A stretch of 45,441 nucleotides of DNA, from contig RDZE01000034.1 of the NCBI GenBank assembly GCA_004293905.1, positions 1 to 45,441 on the forward strand, given 5' to 3'. Made by a program: the position numbers and the translations under genes. The stretch's first letter is position 1. Every line of letters starts with the position of its first letter. Shown in pieces: positions 34,578 through 43,471 of this stretch. The DNA comes from Cytophagales bacterium (GTDB lineage Bacteria; Bacteroidota; Bacteroidia; Cytophagales; Microscillaceae). Under the pieces are notes generated by a model that did no database searches, was not told the origin of the DNA, and saw nothing but the letters and a program-made list of their open reading frames with translations.

Positions 34578-37500
34578 ATGCAAAGCGTAAAATATAACGA
34601 CTTTTACAGGCTTTTATTGGCTTTTTTTATCATTCTATGGTTGCAGCTAAATAACGAAGCTATTTATTTAAAAGCACAACACCAACAACCTATACTGATT
34701 GATATTTACAATACTGCCTTTCAAAGTGGTACCCCTAACACACTCAGAAGTATCAACGGAGTCCTCTACTTTCGAGCTAGAAGAAATACTACCGAAGGTG
34801 AAGAAATTTACATGAGTAATGAAGCACAAGGTGCAGCTGCTAATTACACCTTCCTACGCGATATATCTTTCGGAGCAAATAGTTCGAGCCCTCGTTTTTT
34901 CAATAATTTCAACGGCTTTTCTTATTTCATTGCTAATGATGTTACCAATGGAATAGGTCTTTGGAGAAGCAATGGAACTGTTGGTGCTACTACGGTAATG
35001 TATCTCTTTAACCCCTCAGGTGTTTCTGAAGTGCGTAACATGGTCGCAGCCACAGGTACAGCAGGGGGAGATTTGCTATTTATGGGGGCTGATGACAATA
35101 ACCTATCGCTAAGATATAACAATGAATTATGGACAAGTAATGGTACAGGTGGAGCAACCACTGTACTTAAAAATATTCATCCTACACTCAATTTTGGCGC
35201 ATACCCCAACGATTTTGCCGTAGTCGGAAACAAAGTATTTTTTGCCGCCACTAATGGTACTAATGGCTACGAACTTTGGGTTTCTGATGGTACCAATGGA
35301 GGAACAAACTTGGTTTATGATGCCAATGTAGGAACAGGAGACGGATTGAAAAATACTACACTTGGCGAAAAAAATCCTATTATTGAACTACAAGGATTTT
35401 GTTATTTTATTGCTACTGATGGTACAAACGCTGCCCTTTATAGAACAAGCGGTTCGGGAGCAACCAAAGTAAAAGATATTCCCAATTTCGACTACGCAGT
35501 AGGCATGGTACGCGCAGGAAATAACCTTTTTTTCGTGGCAGATGATGGCACTAATGGTAAAGAGCTTTGGGTTTCTGATGGTACTGTTGGTGGTACGAGA
35601 ATGATTACTGACTTGTATGCAGGTGCCACAGGTTCAGAGCCCGTAAACCTAACCGAATTAGGGGGCGAAGTATATTTTGGCGCAAATGTAAAAGATGGTA
35701 TGGGCAACGAATATGGGCGCGAACTTTGCAAAAGTGATGGGGTTACAACTCAAATGATTGCTGACCTTACCGCAGGTTTTGGTAGTTCTGACCCAAGAGA
35801 TATTGTCAATATTAACAATGCTGCTATCTATTTCTCCTCAAGAGGTGCTTACCAAGGAGCAGGAAAAGGGCGCGAAGTATGGTACTATTTACCTTCTAAA
35901 CCTACTATTACAGATAAAAACCCTCGTATTCTTTGCGACTTAAACCCCACAGGTGATGCCAACTCAGCAGGTTCTTTCGAAATCACAGGGGTCGGTCAAT
36001 CTATCTTTTTTACTGGATTCAATGGCGACTTCAATATAGGGAATGAACTTTGGTATTCACCGCCTTGCCCTACTGTGAACTTAGCCTATATCTCTGATGT
36101 GTTGTGTAGAAATAGTGGCACGGCAAGCCCTACCACACTGCCCGCAATCACAGGGGGTACTTATAGTGCCTCACCCGCAGGCTTAGTAATAGATGCCAAT
36201 ACAGGTGAAATAAATCTTACTGCCTCTGCCGAAGGCACTTACACAATCACTTATGCTAAAGATTCTCCTATTTGCGAGTGTTTAGCAGAAGCCTCTTATA
36301 TAGTAACTGTAGTAAGTGGTGGTGGTGGAACTGTATTAAGAAATGTAAACTCTATTGCTGTGGCTGGAGTTAATTTCGAATTCCCTCCTGGAGGTCCTAA
36401 CGCATTAGGAGGTCCTAATGATGGTCCTGCTGGAATTGCCTTAGCACCAGACGGCGCAAGTTATTATGTAGCTGACCAGCAAAATAACCGAATTCAAAGA
36501 ATAAATTATAGTACCAACGCAGTCATCAATGCCAATTTTATTACAGGATTGAATCGTCCTATGGGCATTGCCGTAGATGCATCAGGCAATATTTATGTAG
36601 CAGATAGAGACAATCACCAAATCAAAATTTATAACTCTACAGGTACGCTTGTTACAACCTTAGGCACAGGTACAGAAGGAAATGCAGAGGGAACACAAGC
36701 CACAGCACAATTCCGAAAACCTACCGACGTAGCAGTGGATCTAAACGGAAATATCTATATAGCTGATAACCAAAATCACCATATCAAGAAAGCAGTTTCC
36801 AACGGAATGGGAGGCTACAACATCACTGTATTTGCTGGTTCTCCTGATGGCTTCACCACAGGAAGTGCCAATGGAGTAGGTACTGCGGCTACTTTTTGGC
36901 TACCAAGTGGCATACACGTACACTATGATGGTACTATTTATGTTGCTGATAGACAAAATAGTTTAATTAGAAGAATTTTACCTGATGGTACTGTAAGTAC
37001 TTTTGCAGGAAGTACTTTGGGCAACTCTAATGGTGCTACTAGTTCTGCACAATTCAGAAGACCTATCGATGTTACCACCGATTTATTAGGCAATGTTTAT
37101 GTAGCTGATAGAAGTAATCATTCAATTCGTAAAATTTCGGCTGGAACTGTTACCAATGAAGCGGGCTCAGGAACAGAAGGCAGCACTGATGCTACTTCTT
37201 TCGCCTCAACTTTTGGCTACCCAAGTGGCTTAATGGCTGATTTATCGGGCAACATATTGGTAATAGATAATAAAAACCAAAAATTAAGAAGAGTATTTCC
37301 TAACAATACAGATGGAGGAAAAGTTAACGGCGCGCGTGGAGGATGTAAAGGGGAAAATGTAACGCTGACCCTTACCAACATGTCAGGCGGTGCTATCAGT
37401 GGTACAGTACTCAAGTGGCAAAAATCAGAAGATTTGGGCACCACTTGGACTGACATAGCCAATGCTACTACTACACTCAATTTTACTAACATACAAGTTA

Positions 37501-40500
37501 CAACCCTATTCAGAGCCGTAGTACAACAAGGAATATGTCCTACACCCTCCAATTATGCTGCTATAGTTGTTTTTTCGCCTACTTCACCCGTTGCAGGGGC
37601 ATCTCCTTCGGCTGTTTGTAGTGGAGCTAACTATTCCTTCACACTGACCGCCAGCGGAGGAAGTAACGGTAGTTACAGATGGTTCTGGAAAGATACAGGA
37701 GGAACTTTCTACCAAATTAATGGAGCAATCAATGATTCTTTTACTTATAACTCTGCGACACCACCCACTACCACTCCTGCTACTACTATCACCCTTGCCG
37801 CCCCTAATGCTACTTTCTATGTGGCTCTACAAGGAAGTACATGCCAAAGTGAAAAAATTGCCATTGATGTACCCATTAGTACTTCACCCGGAACCCCCTC
37901 CGCAAGTGGCCCTCGATGCGGAGAAGGAGAGGTTACACTTACAGCTACAGGAGCAAATGGTTTCGAAAAATACCAATGGTATGATGATACTGAAACAACT
38001 TTACTAAAAACCTCTACTAACTCAGCCGATAATACTTTTGTTACAAGTAGCCTTACTGCAACTACTAATTTCAAACTACGCATTGTCAATGAAGACTTAA
38101 CCTGTCCTACTGCATTTGTTACTGCTGTGGCAACTGTTTATCCTAATCCCACACCTGCCATTACAGGAGCAACAACTGCCTGCCAAAATACATCACAAAC
38201 CTATAATGTAACAACACCAGTCGGAGGGAATACCTATGCTTGGACTATCACAGGAGGGACACCTACGAATGCAACAGGAACAAGTGTAAATATTACTTGG
38301 GGAACGGCTGGCACAGGCACTATCACACTTTCTGAAACTACACCTGCGCCGGCTAACTGTGTAATAACCACTGCTGCATTCAATGTAAATATAGTAACAC
38401 AGCCAGCACCTACTATCACAGGACCTACTACTGATGTTTGTGGTACTTCTACACAAGAATACATAAGTAATCCTGAAAGTACCACCAATGAATACGATTG
38501 GGTAGTAACAGGAGGGCAAATTGTAGAAGTCAATGGCACTGCCTTCGGACCTGCTGCTACCACTGGTTTCACGGTAGGCGCAAGCAAAGTAAAAATAAAA
38601 TGGAATGCTTCTGGAGCGGGTACCATCAACCTCACCGAGAGAGTACCTGGCGTTGCAAGTTGTAGCGGTACAGCCACACAACTCAATGTAACACTTATCA
38701 CTGTTCCCAATCCTACTATCAACCCTGCCACTGCAAACGCTTGTGTAGGTGGTACAGCTACTACTCTCAATGTTACACCTTTCAATGCAGGTAATACTTA
38801 CGCTTGGACTATTACAGGTGGTGAAATTATTGAAGTAAATGGGACACCAATTACTGCAACCAATACTTACTCTGCCGTAGACGCACAAACTATCAAAGTA
38901 AATTGGACTGTAGCAGGTGCAGGCAAGGTAGAACTGACTGAAAGACCTGCCTCTGGTTCTTGTGATGCCATCGCAACACCCGCCACTGTTACCGTAGAAC
39001 AACAACCTAACCCTGCAATTCAGGGAAAAAATCTTACTTGTCAAGGGAGAACAGAAACCTATACAATTACTAACCCCGTAGCAGGTAATACCTATACTTG
39101 GACTATCACAGGTGGAACACCTACCAATCCAACAGGGACTTCTGTAAATATAACATGGGGAGCAGGTGCAACAGGTACATTACAAGTAAACGAAGTAACA
39201 CCCGGAGGATGTACTCAAAATAGTACGGTCTTCAATGTAACCTTAGAAGCCATACCTACCCCCACAATTACAAGAATTACACCTGGAGTACTGTATTGTG
39301 ATAAAAATACATATACATTTTCAACTTCTAATAACACAAATAGAACTTATACTTGGGCTGTTTCAGGAGGCTCTATAGTAAGCGGACAAGGTACCAACCA
39401 AATTAATTTCAAACTTGATGGTACTATAGCCAATTTACAAGTAACTGAAAAAATCAACGGAACAGATTGTGAAGGTACAAGTGCTTCTTTTGTCATCAAT
39501 CCTATTTTAGCAAGCCCTACTCCAAAAGTTTCGGGAGTAGCACTTGTTTGTGCTAATGATGTGCAAGTCTACCAAACAACACTTGTAGGAGGAAATACCT
39601 ACACTTGGCAAGTTATTGGAGGAAGTAAAACAGATGCTGCCAATACAACTACAATCACTTGGACTACAGCAGGACAAGGAAAGGTTATTATCACCGAAAC
39701 TAACCCCGCAGGATGTAGCTTTAATGATACACTCAATGTACAAGTGAATCCTCTGCCTGGCAATGCCAATGTTAGAAATGGACTCAGATGTACTCCCGGA
39801 CAATTCAAACTATACGCAAGCTACCCACAAGCTATCTCTTACCGTTGGTACGATGCTACTAATACCTTAGTACATACCACTACAGATACACTCTTCCTCA
39901 CACCAGTACTAAGTGCTTCCACTACTTATTATGTAGAAGTAATCACAGTACCTGCCTGCGTAGGACCCAAAACTGCCGTACAAGCAACCTTGTCTGCCAC
40001 TAATATAGAAGCTACCGTTAGCGCACAACTCACTAATATTTGTGGAAGAACTCCCACAGGAGCAATCACACTCACAGTGTCAGGCGGTCAAGTTCCTTAT
40101 GTTTATCAATGGTCTAACGGAGCAACTACTCAAAATCTAAGTAATCTAACCGCAGGAACTTATACCGTAACCATTACCGATGATGGGGGCTGTACTACCG
40201 TAAGAACTTACACTCTTGTAGAAGATTTTAATACCGTAAAAGTAAGTGCAGGACCCGATGTAGTAGCCGTAAGAGGATTAGGAATAGAACTAAGAGCAGA
40301 TTCACCCACAGGAGTAGCCTTTAAATGGACTCCAACACAAGGACTTTCTGACCCTGCTGCGCAAAATCCCATTGCAACTCCTGATTCTACAACTACCTAT
40401 ATTGTAGAAGTAACCGACCAAGGCGGTTGTATCGGATTTGATACCATTACTGTTGATGTAAATGATTTTTACATACCCAATACCTTTACACCCAACACCG

Positions 40501-40787
40501 ACAATATTAATGACAAATTTAACATACAAACTACCAAAGATGGTGTGGTAAGTGAATTGTCAATCAAAATCTTTGACCGAAATGGGTTACTTGTTTTTGA
40601 AGCAAATAATATAGACCAAATCTTAACCAAACAAACCAATGACAATATCATCGGTTGGGATGGTACTTTCAAAGGAGAGCCCATGCCTGCGGGAAATTAT
40701 ATATGGGAACTCAAAGGAAAATTTGCAAACGGGCAAGAAATTATATTTAATGGCAAAAACACCGGTAATTTATTGCTAGTAAGATAA
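34578..40787 (+). CDS. Giant T9SS surface protein: ELWxSDGT repeats, NHL repeats, PKD-like repeats, SprB repeat, type B sorting domain
   Basis: This 2069-residue protein has a signal peptide (LLLAFFIILWLQL, within about 35 residues). Residues about 40-500 contain ELWVSDGT-type repeats spaced about 50-70 residues apart, a hyalin/propeller-like region. NHL repeats follow at about 600-920 (GIAVDASGNIYVADRDNHQI), then Ig-like segments and at least five PKD-like units at about 1200-1770 (NTYAWTITGGTPTN and variants). An SprB-type repeat lies at about 1815-1880 (GGQVPYVYQWSNGATT, NLTAGTYTVTITDDGGC). The last 100 residues form the gliding-associated type B sorting domain (IPNTFTPNTDNINDKFNI, IKIFDRNGLLVFEA, GWDGTFKGEPMPAGNYIWEL). 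It should be exported by T9SS to the surface. The PorP/SprF-OmpA gene 62 bp downstream is its likely dedicated partner. A role in adhesion or gliding is inferred from SprB relatives. Confidence 0.93.
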   Translation: MQSVKYNDFYRLLLAFFIILWLQLNNEAIYLKAQHQQPILIDIYNTAFQSGTPNTLRSINGVLYFRARRNTTEGEEIYMSNEAQGAAANYTFLRDISFGANSSSPRFFNNFNGFSYFIANDVTNGIGLWRSNGTVGATTVMYLFNPSGVSEVRNMVAATGTAGGDLLFMGADDNNLSLRYNNELWTSNGTGGATTVLKNIHPTLNFGAYPNDFAVVGNKVFFAATNGTNGYELWVSDGTNGGTNLVYDANVGTGDGLKNTTLGEKNPIIELQGFCYFIATDGTNAALYRTSGSGATKVKDIPNFDYAVGMVRAGNNLFFVADDGTNGKELWVSDGTVGGTRMITDLYAGATGSEPVNLTELGGEVYFGANVKDGMGNEYGRELCKSDGVTTQMIADLTAGFGSSDPRDIVNINNAAIYFSSRGAYQGAGKGREVWYYLPSKPTITDKNPRILCDLNPTGDANSAGSFEITGVGQSIFFTGFNGDFNIGNELWYSPPCPTVNLAYISDVLCRNSGTASPTTLPAITGGTYSASPAGLVIDANTGEINLTASAEGTYTITYAKDSPICECLAEASYIVTVVSGGGGTVLRNVNSIAVAGVNFEFPPGGPNALGGPNDGPAGIALAPDGASYYVADQQNNRIQRINYSTNAVINANFITGLNRPMGIAVDASGNIYVADRDNHQIKIYNSTGTLVTTLGTGTEGNAEGTQATAQFRKPTDVAVDLNGNIYIADNQNHHIKKAVSNGMGGYNITVFAGSPDGFTTGSANGVGTAATFWLPSGIHVHYDGTIYVADRQNSLIRRILPDGTVSTFAGSTLGNSNGATSSAQFRRPIDVTTDLLGNVYVADRSNHSIRKISAGTVTNEAGSGTEGSTDATSFASTFGYPSGLMADLSGNILVIDNKNQKLRRVFPNNTDGGKVNGARGGCKGENVTLTLTNMSGGAISGTVLKWQKSEDLGTTWTDIANATTTLNFTNIQVTTLFRAVVQQGICPTPSNYAAIVVFSPTSPVAGASPSAVCSGANYSFTLTASGGSNGSYRWFWKDTGGTFYQINGAINDSFTYNSATPPTTTPATTITLAAPNATFYVALQGSTCQSEKIAIDVPISTSPGTPSASGPRCGEGEVTLTATGANGFEKYQWYDDTETTLLKTSTNSADNTFVTSSLTATTNFKLRIVNEDLTCPTAFVTAVATVYPNPTPAITGATTACQNTSQTYNVTTPVGGNTYAWTITGGTPTNATGTSVNITWGTAGTGTITLSETTPAPANCVITTAAFNVNIVTQPAPTITGPTTDVCGTSTQEYISNPESTTNEYDWVVTGGQIVEVNGTAFGPAATTGFTVGASKVKIKWNASGAGTINLTERVPGVASCSGTATQLNVTLITVPNPTINPATANACVGGTATTLNVTPFNAGNTYAWTITGGEIIEVNGTPITATNTYSAVDAQTIKVNWTVAGAGKVELTERPASGSCDAIATPATVTVEQQPNPAIQGKNLTCQGRTETYTITNPVAGNTYTWTITGGTPTNPTGTSVNITWGAGATGTLQVNEVTPGGCTQNSTVFNVTLEAIPTPTITRITPGVLYCDKNTYTFSTSNNTNRTYTWAVSGGSIVSGQGTNQINFKLDGTIANLQVTEKINGTDCEGTSASFVINPILASPTPKVSGVALVCANDVQVYQTTLVGGNTYTWQVIGGSKTDAANTTTITWTTAGQGKVIITETNPAGCSFNDTLNVQVNPLPGNANVRNGLRCTPGQFKLYASYPQAISYRWYDATNTLVHTTTDTLFLTPVLSASTTYYVEVITVPACVGPKTAVQATLSATNIEATVSAQLTNICGRTPTGAITLTVSGGQVPYVYQWSNGATTQNLSNLTAGTYTVTITDDGGCTTVRTYTLVEDFNTVKVSAGPDVVAVRGLGIELRADSPTGVAFKWTPTQGLSDPAAQNPIATPDSTTTYIVEVTDQGGCIGFDTITVDVNDFYIPNTFTPNTDNINDKFNIQTTKDGVVSELSIKIFDRNGLLVFEANNIDQILTKQTNDNIIGWDGTFKGEPMPAGNYIWELKGKFANGQEIIFNGKNTGNLLLVR
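38229..39183 (+). repeat. Near-identical PKD-like units 286 codons apart
   Basis: The unit beginning at 38229 (NTYAWTITGGTPTNATGTSV) and the unit beginning at 39087 (NTYTWTITGGTPTNPTGTSV) align over about 95 bp of DNA with few changes. They are 858 bp apart, an in-frame multiple of three. More diverged units lie between and after them. This suggests block duplication of several domains. Confidence 0.75.
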
Positions 40788-40849
40788 GGATTAAAAAAAT
40801 GGCATATTTTTAGATTAAACTATGCATAGAAAAAGTTAAGTAAAAAATA

Positions 40850-42352
40850 ATGGCACAAATAGCATATTTATCAAAAAAACTAGGCATATTATTCATATTA
40901 TATAGCCTAATAAGCAACACTTTTGCCCAAAATGCGTGGTACTCACAATTTGGATACACACCCATGCAAACCAACCCTGCAATGGTGGCAACAAGTAATC
41001 AATTTCAGTTCATTTTCAACTACCGCAACCAATTCATTAGCTCTGGTACTTCTTTCAATACTCCTATGGCTACTTTTACTATGCCTATTATTAATAGCCA
41101 AAAAGGGCACCGTTTAGGAGGAATCGGTATCTCTGCCATTAATGATATGGCAGGTGAAAATGGACTACTCCAAACTACAGGTATACAAGGTGGGGCTGCC
41201 TTCAACATTCCACTCAATTTACCATTAGGACTCCCCGTTCTATATGATGGTTTCCTTAGTCTTGGAGGGCAAGTTGGATATTTTCAAAAAGGTTTTGATA
41301 TTAATAAAATTACCACATCAAGCCAGTTTGTAAACGGGTTTTATATTCCGGGAAGTAGCTCTGGTGAAAGTTTTGCCAGCACTCAAACCAATTATATAAG
41401 TGCTAACGCAGGAGCATTTTGGTATGTGCAAGATACTACAGAAGTTCCTATTGTTTATATGGGTATCTCTGTTTATAATCTTAACCAACCTAATACCGCC
41501 TTTGACAGAGGTGTTAGTTATGAAGACAAACTTCCCATCACATTTTCTGCAACAGCAGGGTTAGATGTATATTCAGGAATCAGACTCGCTATACAACCCA
41601 ATATGAGATGGATAGGAAATAAAAATACCAATATATTTAATTTTGGAATATTAACAAGGTATCATTTCGGCGCAATGTCTATGAATAATTTAGTTAGAGA
41701 CACCAACCTCAATATCGGACTTTGGTACAGTACCTCTAGCGGAATGATAGCAGCTATAGGATTGCAACAAGCACGCTACTTTCTAAATGTTAGTTACGAT
41801 ATGGGAACACTCACCAATAAAAATATACCTGCTGGGAGTGGTGCTATCGAAGTTAGTTTAGGCATCAAATTTGGTAAAAAACGCATATTCAAAGGCAAAG
41901 AACCCATTTTATCATTAGACAGCATCTTGGTACAAGAAGTAGACACCATCACTACCGTCGTACAAGACACCAATCAACAAAATAAATTACCAAAAGACCT
42001 CAGTATATTTGATTATCACGCACATTTTTATTTTATGAGTGATACCATCAATAAGGCTTCTATTGAATTGTTAGATAATATGGCAACACTTATGACCGAC
42101 TATCCCGAAATTAAAATTAAAGTCAGCGGACATACTTGCAACATAGCCAAAAGCGATATGATAAATAACGAACTATCTCTTAAAAGGGCAGAGTCAGTCA
42201 AGAAATACCTTATCAACAAGGGAATAACACCAGAACGAATACAAACAGCAGGTTATGGCTCAACCAAGCCAATAGCTTCTAACGAAACCGAATTCGGACG
42301 CATTAAAAATAGGCGTGTAGAATTTGAAGTCATCTCACCACAAAATAAATAA
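40850..42352 (+). CDS. PorP/SprF family outer-membrane protein fused to an OmpA domain
   Basis: This 500-residue protein has a signal peptide (LFILYSLISNTFAQ). Residues about 27-345 are a PorP/SprF barrel (WYSQFGYTPMQTNPAMV at the start, RLGGIGISAIND, GIQGGAAFNIPL, LSLGGQVGYFQKGF). A linker with VQEVDTITTVVQDTNQQN follows, then an OmpA-like peptidoglycan-binding domain at about 385-500 (IKIKVSGHTCNIAKSD, LSLKRAESVKKYLINKGI, AGYGSTKPIASN, GRIKNRRVEFEV). SprF-type proteins are needed for secretion or anchoring of the SprB-like protein encoded beside them, and the pairing here is exact. The OmpA tail would tie the barrel to the cell wall, as in other PorP-OmpA/PorE-like anchoring proteins. A strong terminator follows. 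Confidence 0.93.
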   Translation: MAQIAYLSKKLGILFILYSLISNTFAQNAWYSQFGYTPMQTNPAMVATSNQFQFIFNYRNQFISSGTSFNTPMATFTMPIINSQKGHRLGGIGISAINDMAGENGLLQTTGIQGGAAFNIPLNLPLGLPVLYDGFLSLGGQVGYFQKGFDINKITTSSQFVNGFYIPGSSSGESFASTQTNYISANAGAFWYVQDTTEVPIVYMGISVYNLNQPNTAFDRGVSYEDKLPITFSATAGLDVYSGIRLAIQPNMRWIGNKNTNIFNFGILTRYHFGAMSMNNLVRDTNLNIGLWYSTSSGMIAAIGLQQARYFLNVSYDMGTLTNKNIPAGSGAIEVSLGIKFGKKRIFKGKEPILSLDSILVQEVDTITTVVQDTNQQNKLPKDLSIFDYHAHFYFMSDTINKASIELLDNMATLMTDYPEIKIKVSGHTCNIAKSDMINNELSLKRAESVKKYLINKGITPERIQTAGYGSTKPIASNETEFGRIKNRRVEFEVISPQNK

Positions 42353-42358
42353 CCACAG

Positions 42359-42391
42359 AAAGCTCAAATACATAAATTTGAGCTTTTTTTT
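42359..42391 (+). terminator. Intrinsic terminator after the PorP/SprF-OmpA gene
   Basis: An 11-bp perfect stem (42359-42369 with 42376-42386: AAAGCTCAAAT and ATTTGAGCTTT) with a 6-nt loop runs into eight T residues (42384-42391). It closes the surface-protein transcript just ahead of the heptose kinase gene. Confidence 0.85.
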
Positions 42392-42421
42392 GATACTACA
42401 CCATAAAAATTATTAAATTTG
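42389..42421 (+). promoter_or_regulatory. Promoter of the heptose kinase/TrkH operon
   Basis: TTTG (42389-42392), 21 nt, then TAAATTTG (42414-42421) matches the Bacteroidota -33/-7 pattern. It begins in the T tract of the preceding terminator, so terminator and promoter are back to back. Its -7 element covers the TTG that could serve as the kinase start codon, which makes a later start more likely if the promoter is used. Confidence 0.55.
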
Positions 42422-43471
42422 AGCCTCTCAAAAAATAATAAAAACTTGAAAAAAGATATCCAAACACCAGAAGAATTATTTGAGGCTTTTACTAATATCA
42501 AAGCCCTAATTATAGGCGATGTAATGATTGACTCCTATCTGTGGGGAAAGGTAGAAAGAATATCACCAGAAGCACCAGTACCCATCGTACAAGTACAAAA
42601 ACGAGAAAAACGATTAGGAGGCGCAGCCAATGTAGCACTCAATATACACGCATTAGGTGCAAAGCCTATACTATGTTCAATCATAGGAAACGACCCCGAT
42701 GGGCAAGAACTCATCAAATTATTAGACGAAAACAACATAGAAAAATCAGGTATTATACTCTCTAATAATAGAATTACAACCATTAAACACAGAATCCTCG
42801 CGGGTCATCAACACCTACTAAGAATTGATTCCGAGGATGATAGCCCACTCGACCAACTAGACCAAGACCAATTATTAGAAAAAGTAAAGCAGCTCATCAC
42901 AGAATGCCAAGTTGTTATATTTGAAGATTATGATAAAGGAACACTTTCTGAACCAATTATCAAAAACATTGTTAACTTAGCAAATCAACACAAAATACCC
43001 ACTATTGTAGACCCCAAAAAGAGGAATTTCTTACATTATAAAAACACAACCTTATTCAAACCTAATCTCAAAGAACTGAAAGAAGGGCTCAAAATGGAGG
43101 AATTAGACCCTAAAAACATAGAGCAATTACAACATGCTGTGCAAAAACTAAAACAACAATTATCAATAGAAAGCGCATTCTTAACGCTTTCCGAGCAAGG
43201 CGTATATATCGATGGCGTACACGGAAAACATCATATACCAGCACATCTACGCACAATTGCAGACGTATCTGGAGCAGGAGATACCGTTGTGAGTGTCGCA
43301 AGTTTAGCTTTGGCACTACAATTGAATACTAAAACACTTGCCACCCTCTCGAACTTAGCAGGAGGCTTGGTATGCGAACACGTAGGCGTTGTCCCTATAC
43401 AAAAGGAACTTTTCCTAAAAGAAATAAAACTCAAATATGATTGGAAAGAGCTGAATACTGACCTAATATGA
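42419..43471 (+). CDS. rfaE1: D-glycero-beta-D-manno-heptose-7-phosphate kinase (RfaE1/HldA-like, PfkB family)
   Basis: This kinase phosphorylates heptose 7-phosphate at C1 in the ADP-heptose pathway for lipopolysaccharide inner core. The 350 residues cover a full PfkB-type kinase: IGDVMIDSYLWGKVERISPE and APVPIV at the N-terminus, RLGGAANVALNIHALGA, IIGNDPDGQEL, TTIKHRILAGHQHLLRID, IPTIVDPKKRNF, and the anion-hole/catalytic motif DVSGAGDTVVSVA near the end. The adenylyltransferase half found in fused HldE is absent, so it is the kinase-only type. No ATG precedes the conserved core; the TTG at 42419 is the first possible start, and the TTG at 42446 fits better if the promoter whose -7 element covers 42419 is real. 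It overlaps the TrkH gene by 4 bp (ATGA). A related PfkB sugar kinase is the main alternative. Confidence 0.88.
   Translation: MSLSKNNKNLKKDIQTPEELFEAFTNIKALIIGDVMIDSYLWGKVERISPEAPVPIVQVQKREKRLGGAANVALNIHALGAKPILCSIIGNDPDGQELIKLLDENNIEKSGIILSNNRITTIKHRILAGHQHLLRIDSEDDSPLDQLDQDQLLEKVKQLITECQVVIFEDYDKGTLSEPIIKNIVNLANQHKIPTIVDPKKRNFLHYKNTTLFKPNLKELKEGLKMEELDPKNIEQLQHAVQKLKQQLSIESAFLTLSEQGVYIDGVHGKHHIPAHLRTIADVSGAGDTVVSVASLALALQLNTKTLATLSNLAGGLVCEHVGVVPIQKELFLKEIKLKYDWKELNTDLI

Noticed and set aside
38193..39044. A 283-codon open frame on the minus strand inside the giant surface-protein gene
   Set aside because: It mirrors the PKD-like repeats in another frame, is very rich in Cys/Ser/Tyr, and lies wholly inside a clear plus-strand gene.
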